NCBI RefSeq assembly: GCF_003426945.1
Contig: NZ_QURO01000004.1
Coordinates: 1,537,501 to 1,601,500, forward strand
Direction of reading: 5' to 3'
From: Thermus sediminis
GTDB taxonomy: Bacteria > Deinococcota > Deinococci > Deinococcales > Thermaceae
DNA length: 64,000 nt
A program made the position numbers and the translations under genes. Under the pieces are notes generated by a model, which saw only the letters and a list, made by a program, of their open reading frames with translations, was not told the origin of the DNA and did not search any database. Below are positions 24,131-33,703 of this stretch, piece after piece (the first letter of the stretch is position 1; every line of letters starts with the position of its first letter).

Positions 24131-26779
24131 ATGCGCACGGCGGAGATCCGCGAGGGGTACCTCTCCTTCTTTGAGAGCAAGGGCCATCTGCGCCTGCCCT
24201 CCTTCAGCCTCATCCCCGAGAACGACCCCTCCCTCCTCTTCACCTCCGCGGGCATGGCCCCCTTAAAGCCCTACTTCCTGGGGGCCAGGCCCATCTTCGG
24301 GGGCAAGGAGTGGCGGAGGGTCACCACCTGCCAGAAGTGCCTCCGGGTGGGGGACATTGAGAACGTGGGCCGCACGGGGCGGCACAACACCTTCTTTGAA
24401 ATGCTGGGTAACTTCTCCTTCGGGGACTACTTCAAGAGGGAGGCCATCCTCTGGGCCTGGGAGTTCCTCACCGAGCACTTGAAGCTTGAACCCGACCGCC
24501 TCTGGGTCACGGTCTACGAGGACGACGACGAGGCCTACGCCCTCTGGCGGGACCTGGTGGGGGTACCCGAGGAGCAGATCGGTCGCTTCGGGGAGGAGGA
24601 GAACTACTGGCCTGGGGGGGCCATCACCCACGGGCCGAACGGGCCTTCTGGCCCCTGCTCGGAGATCTTCTACGACCGGGGGCCCGCCTTCGGCACCCCC
24701 GACGAGACCGGCCCCAACACGGGAAGCGGGGACCGGTTCGTGGAGATCTGGAACCTGGTCTTCACCCAGTACGACCGCCAGGGGCCCATCCCCGGCCCTG
24801 GCATCCTCAAGCCCCTGCCCCAGAAGAACATAGACACCGGCATGGGCCTCTACCGGGTGGCGGCCATCCTGCAGGGCGTGGAGGACTTCTACCGTACAGA
24901 TACCTTCTACCCCATCCTCGAGCGGGTAGCCCTCTTGAGCGGCAGGCCCTACCTGGGCCAGGAGAGCGTGAGCCACCGGGTCATCGCCGACCACGTCCGG
25001 GCGGTGGTGGCGGCCCTTTCCGATGGGGTCACCTTCTCCAACACCGGGAGGGGGTACGTGATCCGCCGCCTCCTCCGCCGGGCCCTGCGCCACGGCTACC
25101 TCCTGGGCCTGGCCGAGCCCTTCCTCCACCGGCTCGCCCCGGTGGTGGCGGAGCTCCTCGGGGACTTCTACCCCGAGATGCGGGAGAACCTGGCCGCCGT
25201 GGAGCGGCAGGTCCGCCTCGAGGAGGAGCGCTTCCTGGAGACCCTGGAAGGGGGGCTAAAGCGCCTGGACGCCCTCCTTTCCGGCCTGAGGCCGGGGGAG
25301 GTCCTCCCGGGAGGGGAGGCCTTCCGCCTTTACGACACCTACGGCTTCCCCCTGGACCTCACGGTGGAGATCGCCGCCGAGAGGGGCTTTGGCGTGGACA
25401 CCGAGGGCTTTAAGAGAGCCCTAGAGGCCCAACAGGAGCGCTCCCGGGCGGCTATGGCCTTTGAGCGGGAGATCTTCAAGCGGAGCGCCCAGGTCCTGGA
25501 GGAGCTCTACGCTGAGAAGGGGGCCACGGAGTTCCTGGGCTACGGCACCCTGGAGGCCGAGGCCCAGGTCCTGGCCCTCCTGGCGGGGGACGAGAGCCTA
25601 GGGGAGGCGGGCCCCGGCACCGAGGTCCAGGTGGTCCTGGACCGGACCCCCTTCTACGCGGAAGGGGGCGGGCAGATCGGGGACTTTGGCCTTTTGGAGT
25701 GGCCCGGGGGAAGGGCCCGGGTGGAGACCACCCACAGGACCGAGCAGGGCATCTTCCTGCACCGGGCCCGGGTGGAGGAGGGGGTCCTTCGGGTGGGGGA
25801 GAGGGTGCGGGCGGTGGTGGACCCGAAAAGGCGGGACACCGAGCGGAACCACACCGCCACCCACCTCCTCCACGCGGCGCTAAGGGCCGTGCTGGGTCCC
25901 CACGTGCGCCAGGCGGGAAGCCTCGTGGCCCCGGACCGCCTCCGCTTTGACTTCACCCACCCCGAGGCCCTCACCGGAGAGGAGCTTGAGCGGATAGAGC
26001 TCCTGGTGAACCGCTGGATCCTGGCGGACTTCCCCGTCACCTGGCGCTACCTGCCCCTGGAGGAGGCCAGGAAGGAGGGGGCCATGGCCCTCTTCGGGGA
26101 GAAGTACGGGGAAGTGGTCCGGGTGGTGCGGGTGGAGGGGAGCCCCCTAGAGGGCCTCGAGTCCAAGGAGCTCTGCGGGGGCACCCACGTGCGCCGCACC
26201 GGGGAGATCGGGGCCTTCCTCATCCGGGGCGAGGAGGCGGTCTCCGCCGGGGTGCGCCGCATAGAGGCCGTCACCGGGGAGGGGGCCATCCGCTTCGCCC
26301 GGGGGGCCCTCTCCCGCCTGAAGGCCCTGACGGAGCGGCTGGAAGTGGGGGAGGCCGCCATAGAGGAGCGCCTGGAGAAGCTCCTCGCCGAGCTTCGGGC
26401 CAAGGAGAAGGAGGTGGAAGGCCTCAAGGCCCGGCTGGTCCAGGCGGCCTTGGGCGGGGGCGGGGGCCTGGCCCTGGAGGAGAAGGGGGGGCTTAGGTGG
26501 GCCGCCCTGAAGCTTCCCGGCCTGGACCTGGCGGCTCTTCGCCAGGCGGCGGACGACCTGGTGGGGCGGGGGGCCGACGTGGCCCTGGTCCTCTCCGGGG
26601 GGCAGGCGGTCCTGAAGCTCTCCAAACGGGCCCAGGAGAAGGGCCTCGAGGCGGGAAGCCTCTTCCGGGCCCTTGCGGAGCGGGCCGGGGGTCGGGGCGG
26701 GGGCAAGGGGGCCTTGGCCCAGGGCGGGGGGCTGGACCCCGAGCGGGCCAGGCTGGTCCTTCCCGAGCTCCTCCCGTAG
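24131..26779 (+). CDS. alaS: Alanyl-tRNA synthetase
   Basis: 882 aa, full length. Class II synthetase: motif 1-2 region SFSLIPENDPSLLFTSAGM, then RNTFFEMLGNFSFGDYFKR-like HNTFFEMLGNFSFGDYFKRE, and motif 3 GRGYVIRRLLRRALRHG. The editing domain carries HTATHLLHAALR and the CGGTHVRRTGEIG zinc/editing motif. The C-terminal C-Ala domain follows a coiled-coil (RLEKLLAELRAKEKEVEGL) and a glycine-rich stretch. The ATG at 24131 starts the usual MRTAEIREGYLSFFESKGH and sits 7 bases after the -10. Confidence 0.98.
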   Translation: MRTAEIREGYLSFFESKGHLRLPSFSLIPENDPSLLFTSAGMAPLKPYFLGARPIFGGKEWRRVTTCQKCLRVGDIENVGRTGRHNTFFEMLGNFSFGDYFKREAILWAWEFLTEHLKLEPDRLWVTVYEDDDEAYALWRDLVGVPEEQIGRFGEEENYWPGGAITHGPNGPSGPCSEIFYDRGPAFGTPDETGPNTGSGDRFVEIWNLVFTQYDRQGPIPGPGILKPLPQKNIDTGMGLYRVAAILQGVEDFYRTDTFYPILERVALLSGRPYLGQESVSHRVIADHVRAVVAALSDGVTFSNTGRGYVIRRLLRRALRHGYLLGLAEPFLHRLAPVVAELLGDFYPEMRENLAAVERQVRLEEERFLETLEGGLKRLDALLSGLRPGEVLPGGEAFRLYDTYGFPLDLTVEIAAERGFGVDTEGFKRALEAQQERSRAAMAFEREIFKRSAQVLEELYAEKGATEFLGYGTLEAEAQVLALLAGDESLGEAGPGTEVQVVLDRTPFYAEGGGQIGDFGLLEWPGGRARVETTHRTEQGIFLHRARVEEGVLRVGERVRAVVDPKRRDTERNHTATHLLHAALRAVLGPHVRQAGSLVAPDRLRFDFTHPEALTGEELERIELLVNRWILADFPVTWRYLPLEEARKEGAMALFGEKYGEVVRVVRVEGSPLEGLESKELCGGTHVRRTGEIGAFLIRGEEAVSAGVRRIEAVTGEGAIRFARGALSRLKALTERLEVGEAAIEERLEKLLAELRAKEKEVEGLKARLVQAALGGGGGLALEEKGGLRWAALKLPGLDLAALRQAADDLVGRGADVALVLSGGQAVLKLSKRAQEKGLEAGSLFRALAERAGGRGGGKGALAQGGGLDPERARLVLPELLP

Positions 26780-26788
26780 AATGGGGGC

Positions 26789-27475
26789 ATGGTCCTCCTA
26801 AGCGTTTTGGCGGTGGCCCTCTCCTGGGCCCTCTTCGCCCTCGTCTTCGGCCGCTACCGGAGCCGGCCCTCCCTGCACAACGCCTTCTATAGCCTGGGCC
26901 TCCTCCTCTTCGCCTTGGCGGTTTCCGCGGAGCTCCTCGCCCGCCTCCAGGGAGCCTGGAGCCCCTTTCTCTACCGGCTCTGGTACTTCGCCGGGGCCAC
27001 GCACGGGGTGACCTTCCTTGGCCTCGGGAGCCTGGCCCTCCTGAACCCCAGGGCCGCCAAGGGCCTTCTCCTCCTCCTTTCCCCTTTGATCCTCTTTGGC
27101 CTCTACCTGGTGGCCACGGCCCCCCTGGACTTTGCCCGGCTCCCCGAGCCCTACACCCCCTCCGGGGCCGCCTTCCCGCCCCCGGGCCCCACCTCCCCCA
27201 GGCTCTGGACCATCCCCTTCAACCTCCTGGGCACGGCCCTCATGGCGGGGGTGGCCCTCTACACCACCCTCCTCTTCTGGCGCAAAAACCCCCTGAGGGC
27301 CCAGGGCACGGCCCTCATCTTCCTCGCCGCCCTCGTCCTGGCCTCCACCAGCACCCTGAACCGCCTGGGGGTGGTGGGCCTCGAGGAGGCGGGGCGGGCC
27401 TTCGGGGTGAGCCTCCTCTACCTGGGGGTGGTCCTGGCGGACAGAAGCGTGCAGCATGCGGGTGGGCGCGCTTGA
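26789..27475 (+). CDS. Integral membrane protein, unknown function
   Basis: 228 aa with about seven hydrophobic segments and short loops, starting 9 bases after alaS. A proline-rich loop lies between residues about 115 and 145 ([15 protein letters not shown]). A Trp/Arg-containing motif, [14 protein letters not shown], lies in segment 3. No catalytic motif or family is recognised. The 3' end overlaps ruvX by 20 bases, so translation is coupled. Confidence 0.75.
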   Translation: MVLLSVLAVALSWALFALVFGRYRSRPSLHNAFYSLGLLLFALAVSAELLARLQGAWSPFLYRLWYFAGATHGVTFLGLGSLALLNPRAAKGLLLLLSPLILFGLYLVATAPLDFARLPEPYTPSGAAFPPPGPTSPRLWTIPFNLLGTALMAGVALYTTLLFWRKNPLRAQGTALIFLAALVLASTSTLNRLGVVGLEEAGRAFGVSLLYLGVVLADRSVQHAGGRA

Positions 27476-27863
27476 CGTGGGGGAGGCCAGGATCGGCCTG
27501 GCCGTGGGGGAGGAGGGGCTTCCCTTCGCCTCTGGCCGGGGGTATCTCGTGCGCCGGGGCCTGGAGGAGGACGTGGAGGCCCTTTTGGACTTCGTACGCC
27601 GGGAGGGCCTTGCCAAGCTCATCGTGGGCCTTCCCCTGCGCACGGACCTCAAGGAGAGCGCCCAGGCGGCCCGGGTCCTCCCCCTGGTGGAGGCCCTGAG
27701 GGCCCGGGGGGTGGAGGTGGAGCTTTGGGACGAGCGCTACACCACCAAGGCGGCCCTGGCCCGCCTGCGGCACGCCCCCAGGCGGGTGCGGCGGGAGAAG
27801 GGCAAGCTAGACGAGATGAGCGCGGTGGTCCTTTTGGAGGGGTACCTTGCCCAAGGGCCCTAG
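27456..27863 (+). CDS. ruvX: YqgF/RuvX family nuclease (16S rRNA end processing)
   Basis: 135 aa, RNase H-like fold. Metal-binding Asp in [14 protein letters not shown], Glu in [11 protein letters not shown], and [13 protein letters not shown] near the end. Family members were first called Holliday-junction resolvases; later work on E. coli YqgF points to 5' end maturation of 16S rRNA. Overlaps both neighbours. Confidence 0.93.
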   Translation: MRVGALDVGEARIGLAVGEEGLPFASGRGYLVRRGLEEDVEALLDFVRREGLAKLIVGLPLRTDLKESAQAARVLPLVEALRARGVEVELWDERYTTKAALARLRHAPRRVRREKGKLDEMSAVVLLEGYLAQGP

Positions 27864-28860
27864 GCTATGGCTTCTTTGGGGGGTGGTGGCCTTTTTCCTC
27901 ACCTTCGCCCTCCTCCTCCTCTACGCCCTCTGGCTCCTGGGCCCCACGGGCAAGGAGGCTACGGTGCGCATCCCCAGGGGGACTACGGGGGCGGAGGCAG
28001 CCCGGATCCTGGAGGAGGCAGGGCTCCTGCGTTCCGGCTACCTTTTCTCCGCCTACCTGCGCTTTTCCGGCAGGGCCAAGCGCCTCATCCCCGGGGTCTA
28101 CCGCCTCCAGGGCGAGGGGGCCTTCCGCCTGGCCCGGGCCCTCACCGGCGGGGAGAGGCCCCTCACCGTCACCCTTACCTTCCCCGAGGGCATGCGGGCG
28201 GTGGACTACGCCGAGAGGCTTGCCCGGGCGGGCCTGGATGGGGAGGGCTTCTTGCGGTTGGTGGAAAGCCCCGGGGCCCTGAAGCCCCCTTACGTGGAGG
28301 GCAGGGGCCTCGAGGGCTACCTCTTCCCCGCCACCTACCCCTTCGACCTCCTCGCCACCCCCGAGGAGGTCCTCCGGGCCATGCTCCGCCGCTTTGAGGC
28401 CGAGCTCACCCCCCCGGTGCGGAGGCTTTTGGAGGAGCGGGGGCTTTCCGTTCACGCCTGGGTGACCCTGGCCTCCATCGTCCAGGTGGAGGCGGGAAGC
28501 GAAGGGGAGATGCCCAAGATCGCCGGGGTCTTCCTCAACCGGCTGGAAAGGGGCATGCCCCTCCAGGCGGACCCCACCGTGGCCTACGCCCTGGGCAAGG
28601 CCCTGCCCGAGCTCTCCCGCCCCGCTGGGGACTTCGCCGTGGACTCCCCCTACAACACCTACCGCTACCCGGGCCTCCCCCCGGGGCCCATCGCCAACCC
28701 GGGGCGGGCAGCCCTTGTCGCCGTGCTAAACCCCGTGCGCGCCGACGGGAGAGGCCGCCCCTACCTCTACTTCTTCCACGCCAGGGGGCGGCTTTTCCTA
28801 AACGTGGACTACGAGGGGCACCTGAGGGACCTCGCCCGTTACCGCTACGCCTCCCCGTGA
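27847..28860 (+). CDS. mltG: Endolytic transglycosylase MltG
   Basis: 337 aa, YceG family. One N-terminal membrane helix ([19 protein letters not shown]), a LysM-like small domain at about 35-120, then the catalytic domain with the Glu in [13 protein letters not shown] and [39 protein letters not shown] is a conserved loop. It cuts growing glycan strands and sets their length. The start is TTG 27847, overlapping ruvX by 17 bases; a GTG at 27883 is inside the helix. Its end overlaps the converging permease gene by 16 bases. Confidence 0.94.
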   Translation: MPKGPRLWLLWGVVAFFLTFALLLLYALWLLGPTGKEATVRIPRGTTGAEAARILEEAGLLRSGYLFSAYLRFSGRAKRLIPGVYRLQGEGAFRLARALTGGERPLTVTLTFPEGMRAVDYAERLARAGLDGEGFLRLVESPGALKPPYVEGRGLEGYLFPATYPFDLLATPEEVLRAMLRRFEAELTPPVRRLLEERGLSVHAWVTLASIVQVEAGSEGEMPKIAGVFLNRLERGMPLQADPTVAYALGKALPELSRPAGDFAVDSPYNTYRYPGLPPGPIANPGRAALVAVLNPVRADGRGRPYLYFFHARGRLFLNVDYEGHLRDLARYRYASP

Positions 28861-29684
28861 CGGAGGAGCCTGAGCTGGGCGTAGGCGAAGAGGAGGGTGA
28901 GGAGGAGGATGACCACGGTCACCGCCGCGGCGTAGCCCAGGCGGAAGCTCTCAAAGCCCGTCTCGTAGAGGTAGTAGCCCAGGACCCGGGTGGCCCCGAA
29001 AGGCCCTCCCCGGGTGAGGAGGAAGACGGCGGCGTAGGACTGGAGGGAGAGGATGGTCCCCACCACCACCAGGAAGGCCACCGCAGGCCGCATGAGGGGG
29101 AGGACCACGTGGCGGAAGGCCTCAAAGGGCCCCGCTCCGTCCACGTAGGCGGCCTCGAGGAGCCCCCTGGGGATGGCCTTGAGCCGGGCCGAGGCCACCA
29201 GGACCCCGTAGCCCAGGTGCCGCCACAGGGTGAAGAGGACGACCATGACCAAGGCCCAGAACCCGTCCCGGTCCCAGGGGGGGATGGGGAGGAACTGGGC
29301 CAGGGCCCCGTACTCCGGGGTGAAGAGGGTGTACCAGCTCAGGGTGGCCCCGCCCAGGGTGACCAAACCCGGGAGGAAGAGAAGGCCCTTGGCGAAGCGC
29401 TCGTAGGGGGCCCCTTCCAGGGCCACGGCCAGGGCCAGGGATAGCCCCACGAAGAGGGGCAGGGCCAGGGCCATGAACTTCAGGGTGACCCAGAGGCTTC
29501 CCCAAAAGGCAGGGTCCCGGAGGAGGTCCTGGTAGTTCCCTAGGCCCACGGGCCTGGGGTCGGCGAGGCCGGACCAGTCCCAGGTGGAGAAGCGGAGGAC
29601 GTCCAAAAAGGGGTAGAGGACGAAGACCCCTAGGCTGAGGAGGGCGGGGAGGGAGAAGAGGGCGAGGGGGAGCTTCCGCCGCAC
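28845..29684 (-). CDS. Orphan ABC sugar-type permease (MalF/UgpA family)
   Basis: 279 aa, six membrane helices. The binding-protein-dependent EAA loop is clear: EAAYVDGAGPFEAFRHVVLP. The N-terminus LPALLSLGVFVLYPFLDVL is typical of the MalF-like first permease. There is no second permease, no solute-binding protein and no ATPase beside it, so its partners must be elsewhere or it is a remnant. It is read toward mltG and overlaps it. Confidence 0.9.
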   Translation of the reverse strand: MRRKLPLALFSLPALLSLGVFVLYPFLDVLRFSTWDWSGLADPRPVGLGNYQDLLRDPAFWGSLWVTLKFMALALPLFVGLSLALAVALEGAPYERFAKGLLFLPGLVTLGGATLSWYTLFTPEYGALAQFLPIPPWDRDGFWALVMVVLFTLWRHLGYGVLVASARLKAIPRGLLEAAYVDGAGPFEAFRHVVLPLMRPAVAFLVVVGTILSLQSYAAVFLLTRGGPFGATRVLGYYLYETGFESFRLGYAAAVTVVILLLTLLFAYAQLRLLRHGEA

Positions 29685-29688
29685 GGGG

Positions 29689-30177
29689 CTACCAGAGGTA
29701 GAGGAGGCTTAGGAGGAAGGGGTAGCGGTCTGAGGTGGAAGCTTCCAAGGCCAGGGGCTCCAGGTAGAGGCGGAAGCCCACCCCCCAGGCCAGGTGGAAG
29801 CCCCCCTGGTACCCCAGGCCCAGGGTCCCCGAGAGGGCCCCGCCCGGGACCTCGAGGCTCAAGAGGGGCCCCAGATGGACCCCAAAGGGGTAGCGGAGGT
29901 CCAGGCCCAAGCCCACCGAGGTGTAGAGGTCGGCGAGGACAAGCCCGGGGAAGAGGTTGGCCTTGAGGAGGGCGTAGACCTCGGGGTTTTGGGAGAGGAG
30001 GACCTGGAGGTCAAGGCCGGTGTCGATCCCCAGGGGGCTGAAGGGGAGTACGAGGCTTCCCTGGAGGTAGAAGCCCTTGTCCGGGGCGTAGCCGAAGCCG
30101 GCGGTGTTCTCCGGGTAGACCGGGGCCTGGGCCAGGGCCAGGCCCAGGAGGAGGCCGAGGATCGGGAGGCGCTTCAT
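29689..30177 (-). CDS. Small secreted beta-rich protein, probably outer-membrane
   Basis: 162 aa. Signal peptide ends at LALAQA (about residue 18). The mature part alternates hydrophobic and polar residues in strands (GFYLQGSLVLPFS, GLGLDLRYPFGVHLGPLLSL, GTLGLGYQGGFHLAWGVGF) and ends LLSLLYLW, with a terminal aromatic as in many beta-barrels. The size suits an eight-stranded barrel. No homolog is recognised. It lies 4 bases before the permease gene. Confidence 0.75.
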   Translation of the reverse strand: MKRLPILGLLLGLALAQAPVYPENTAGFGYAPDKGFYLQGSLVLPFSPLGIDTGLDLQVLLSQNPEVYALLKANLFPGLVLADLYTSVGLGLDLRYPFGVHLGPLLSLEVPGGALSGTLGLGYQGGFHLAWGVGFRLYLEPLALEASTSDRYPFLLSLLYLW

Positions 30178-30201
30178 ATCCCCCCCATCCTACCAGGTAC
30201 C

Positions 30202-30924
30202 ATGGGGCCCATGGCAGCCCCCTTTGCCCTGGAGCCCTTCCCCGGCCTCCTTCCCACCGTGGAAGTTCCCCTCCTCGTCCTGGTGGGCCTCACGGGGGTG
30301 GGGAAGAGCACCCTGGCGGAGGCCCTCGGCTTGCCCCGGCTTCCCGACCGCCGGGCGCTCGTGGACCGCTACGTCCTCCCCCGCTACGGGGCGAGGCCCC
30401 CCATTCCCCGGGAGGAGCGCTTCCGCCTCACCCGCCGCTTCCGGGAGGAGTTCCCCGGGGGTGTGGCCGAGGTCCTCGCCCGGGGGTACGTGGCCCCTGC
30501 TCCTCTCCTCCTCTTTGACGGGCTTAGGGGGGAGAAGGAGGTGGCCTTCGCCCTGGAGCGCCTGCCCAAGGCCCTCTTTGTCCTCCTCCACGCCCGGGAG
30601 GCCACCCGCCTGAGGCGCCTCCTCGCCCGCCAGGACGCCTTTGACCGGGTGGCCCTCTCCCCGGAGGAGGCCGGGAGGCTCCATGAGCTCGCCCAGGGGG
30701 TCCTCTCCCCGGCGGAGCTCAGGGAGGCCTTGGCCCTGGCCCCGGCGGAGGAGGTCCTGGCCAGGCTCAAGATCGTGGCCGAGGAGAAGAGGAACTACGA
30801 CCCGGAAGGCCCCTTGCGCCTCCTAAGGGGCCACCCCCGGGCCCTCCTCCTGGACACGGAGGCCCTGGACCTGGAGGGGGAGGTGCGGGCGGTGCGGGCC
30901 TTCCTCGAGGCCCGGGGCTTCTAG
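30202..30924 (+). CDS. P-loop NTPase of unknown function
   Basis: 240 aa. Walker A GLTGVGKST at about residues 28-36. A Walker-B-like LLLFDGLRG at about 100, ARG-rich LRRLLARQDAFDRVAL after that, and a C-terminal LLLDTEALDLEGEVRAVRAFL. The scale and layout suggest a small kinase or adenylate-kinase-like fold. No family is recognised. ATG 30202 is taken as the start; ATG 30211 is equally possible. Directly followed by the epimerase gene. Confidence 0.75.
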   Translation: MGPMAAPFALEPFPGLLPTVEVPLLVLVGLTGVGKSTLAEALGLPRLPDRRALVDRYVLPRYGARPPIPREERFRLTRRFREEFPGGVAEVLARGYVAPAPLLLFDGLRGEKEVAFALERLPKALFVLLHAREATRLRRLLARQDAFDRVALSPEEAGRLHELAQGVLSPAELREALALAPAEEVLARLKIVAEEKRNYDPEGPLRLLRGHPRALLLDTEALDLEGEVRAVRAFLEARGF

Positions 30925-30934
30925 AATGGGCCTT

Positions 30935-32011
30935 ATGGCGACCGTCAAGGACCTCCGCCTTATCCCCTTCCGCATCCCCCTGAAGGCCCCCTTGCGCTGG
31001 GGGAAGGCCTCGGAGATGGAGGCCCTAGAGCACGCCCTCCTGGAGGTGGAGCTTTCCGATGGCTCCCTGGGCCGGGCCGAGGTGGCCATCAGGCCCACCA
31101 TCTACGGGGAGACCCTGGGGAGCGCGGAGGCGGGGCTGGCCTACCTCAGGCCCAGGCTCCTTGGCCTCGAGGCCGACGACCATGAGGCCATCCGCGCGGT
31201 TTTGGAGGCTTTCCCCTGCAACCACGCCCTCAAAGGGGCCCTGGACCTGGCCCTCTGGGAGGCCTGGGCCCGGAGCGAGGGGGAGGAGCTCCACCAGGTC
31301 CTGAGGCCCGCCAAGCACCGGGTGCGGGTGGCCTATATCCTGGGGTTGGCCTCGGAGGAGGAGGCCCTTGCCGATGCCCGGATGGCCTACGGGGCGGGGG
31401 TCAGGGTCTTCAAGGTCAAGGTGGGCCGGGACCTGGAGGGGGACACGAGGAGGATCCGGCGCCTCAAGGAGGCCTTCCCCGACGCCGACCTCTACGCCGA
31501 CGCCAACGAGAGCCTAAGCCCCAAGGAGGCGGAGGCCTACCTCCTGGCCTGGAGGGAGCTCGGCCTCCTCTACGTGGAGGAGCCCCTGCCCACAGAGGAG
31601 GTGGAGGCGAGGCGTAGGCTCAAGGAGAGGGGCATCCTCCCCCTCATCGCCGACGACAGCGCCATGACCCCCAAGGACCTCAGGCGGGAGCTAGGCCTGG
31701 ACACCTTTGACCTCCTCAACCTCAAGCCCGCCCGCACCGGGGCCACCTGGACCCTGGAGATGCTCGCCCTGGCCCGGGAGAGGGGCAAGAGGGCCATGGT
31801 GGGAAGCCAGGCCCAGAGTAGCTTTGGGGCCTACCACTCCGCCCTCCTCGCCTTCCAGCAAGGGGTCACCGGGCCCAACGAGCTCGCCTTCCACCTCAAG
31901 GCGGAAGGGGGCTTCCTGGACTTCCCCGCCTTCAGGGAGGGGTGGCTCCACTGGGAAGACCTCGTGGAGGCCCGCTTTGACGAGGGGGCCTTCCAGAGGT
32001 ACGCCCTATAG
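30935..32011 (+). CDS. Enolase-superfamily enzyme (MLE subgroup; epimerase or OSBS-like)
   Basis: 358 aa from ATG 30935 (361 from 30926). Visible active-site elements: the KxK motif FKVKVG, metal ligands in YADANES, VEEPLP and IADDSA, and the second base lysine in LNLKPARTGA. This is the muconate-lactonising subgroup, which includes dipeptide epimerases, N-succinylamino acid racemases and o-succinylbenzoate synthases; sequence alone does not pick one. A TAGAAT 7 bases before 30935 suggests a leaderless internal start. The end overlaps the converging HAD gene by 6 bases. Confidence 0.88.
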   Translation: MATVKDLRLIPFRIPLKAPLRWGKASEMEALEHALLEVELSDGSLGRAEVAIRPTIYGETLGSAEAGLAYLRPRLLGLEADDHEAIRAVLEAFPCNHALKGALDLALWEAWARSEGEELHQVLRPAKHRVRVAYILGLASEEEALADARMAYGAGVRVFKVKVGRDLEGDTRRIRRLKEAFPDADLYADANESLSPKEAEAYLLAWRELGLLYVEEPLPTEEVEARRRLKERGILPLIADDSAMTPKDLRRELGLDTFDLLNLKPARTGATWTLEMLALARERGKRAMVGSQAQSSFGAYHSALLAFQQGVTGPNELAFHLKAEGGFLDFPAFREGWLHWEDLVEARFDEGAFQRYAL

Positions 32012-32632
32012 GAGGGCCAGGGCCTCCCAGAAGTCCCTTAAGACCCCCTGGGCCCCGGCGGCGAGGAGGGCCTCCCTGGGGTGCCCCGTGAGGAGGGCGT
32101 AGGTGGGGATGCCCGCACCCAAGGCGCTTTCCACCCCGGAAGGGGAGTCCTCAAAGGCCAGGGCCTCCTCCGGCCCCACCCCCAGGCGCTCCAGGGCCAC
32201 CCGGTAGGGGAGGGGGTCGGGCTTGCCCCGGCCCACCTCCTCCGCCAGGACCAGGAGGGGTGGGTTCAAGCCCAGGGCCTTCAGCACGTGGTGGGCGTTC
32301 TCCTTGGGGGCGTTGGTGACCACGGCCCAGGGGAGGCCCTTTTTCTGGGCTAAATCCAGAAGCTCCCCTAGGCCCGGGGTGGGCTTAAGGCCTTGGGCCA
32401 GTTCCCGGAAGTGAGCCTCCTTGGCCTCTATGAGCCTCCCAGCCTCCTCCCCTTCCATGCCCAAGAGGTCCCGCACGATCTCGGGGTTTAGGCGGCCGGA
32501 GATCCTCTTCCGGTAAAACTCCGGGTCCACCTCGAGGCCAAAGGACCTCAAGACCTCCCGCCAGGCTAGGAGGTGCAGGGGGTCCGTGTCCACCAAGGTG
32601 CCGTCCAGGTCCAAGAGGAGGGCCCTAACCAT
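32006..32632 (-). CDS. HAD-family phosphatase / phosphoglucomutase-like
   Basis: 208 aa. Nucleophile DLDGTLVDTDP (Asp8/Asp10), motif II VVTNAPKEN, motif III lysine in GRGKPDPLPY, motif IV FEDSPSGVESALGAG. The helical cap is beta-phosphoglucomutase-like. It is a soluble small-molecule phosphatase or mutase; the substrate is not clear. The start overlaps the MFS stop. Confidence 0.92.
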   Translation of the reverse strand: MVRALLLDLDGTLVDTDPLHLLAWREVLRSFGLEVDPEFYRKRISGRLNPEIVRDLLGMEGEEAGRLIEAKEAHFRELAQGLKPTPGLGELLDLAQKKGLPWAVVTNAPKENAHHVLKALGLNPPLLVLAEEVGRGKPDPLPYRVALERLGVGPEEALAFEDSPSGVESALGAGIPTYALLTGHPREALLAAGAQGVLRDFWEALALL

Positions 32633-33664
32633 CTTTCTCCAAAACGCTTACCAGGAAGAATAGCCCCAGGGCGAGGCCCAGGAGCCCGAAGGGAATGCCT
32701 GGAAGGGGCAGAAGGGCGAAGAGGGCGGGCACGAGGGTGCTCCCTCCCGCCCCGGCGTAGAGGAGGTGCCCCAAAGCCCGGTGGCCGTACCGGGCCTGGA
32801 CCAAGGCGAAGAGCGTGGAGAAGAGGGGGCCCAGGAGGAAGCCCGCCAGGGGGAAGAGGAGGGCGGTGGGGGGAAGAGGTTGAGGAGGAGGAGAAGGGTC
32901 ACCCCCAAAAGGAGCCCCTTTAGGACCAAGAGGGGTCTCTGGGCCACCAGGCCCGCCAGGAGGAGCCTCCCCAGGGCCAGGAAAAGCCAGTAGAGGGAGA
33001 GGAGGATCCCGCCCGTGGCCGTGGCATAGCCCAGGCCCTCCAGCCAGACCCGGTTCCAGGTGGCCAGGGCCCCCTCGAGGCCGGTATAGAGGGCCACGGC
33101 TAGGAGGAAGGGGAGGAGCCCTTGGGCGCCTCCCCGAGCGAGGCTCTTGACCGGCGGGGCCTCCCAGACCAAGAGGGCGGCCAGGAGGGCCAAGAGGCCT
33201 GCCAGGAGGAGAAGGGCGGCGTAGGGCAAAAGGGTGAGGGCCAAGGGGGTGAAAACCGCCCCCAGGCCGAAGCCCACGTTCACCCGGTTCACCGACTCCA
33301 CCCGCCTTTCGGGAAAGAGCTCCCCCACCAGGCTGTTCCCGTGCACGTTCAGCACCCCCTGGGCCAGGCCCACGGGGAAGGCTAAGGCCACCACCCAGAC
33401 GAACGCCGGGGCCAAGGCTACCCCTAAGAAGGCTAGGGCCAGGAGGAGGAGGGCCCCGGGAAGGAGGGGGTGGCGCCTCTCCCCCTGGGCCAGGCGTATC
33501 CCCAGGAAGAGCCCAAGGAGGAGGGCGGCGAAGAAGGAGGAGACCTCCCTCCCCACCCCGAAGGCCTCCCGCCAATGGGGGAGGGCAGCCCCAGGCAGGG
33601 CCACGATCACCCCCACCAGGAAGAGGGAGAGGAAGGCGCCAAAGAAAAAGCGCACGCCCGCCAT
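32625..33664 (-). pseudogene. MFS transporter with a one-base frameshift near its 3' end
   Basis: The first frame gives about 260 aa with eight helices (starts MAGVRFFFGAFLSLFLVGVI) up to GVTLLLLLNLFPP. It then runs into a Ser/Pro/Trp shadow frame. The other frame continues TALLFPLAGFLLGPLFSTLF and YGHRALGHLLYAGAGGSTLV to the stop at 32625, completing a normal transporter. The shift is at a run of six G on the plus strand (32868-32873); one extra G repairs it. It may be a sequencing error or genuine loss. Confidence 0.8.
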
Positions 33665-33703
33665 TCTTCACCCTTCCTGAACTCCCAGTCAATAATGGGA
33701 AGC

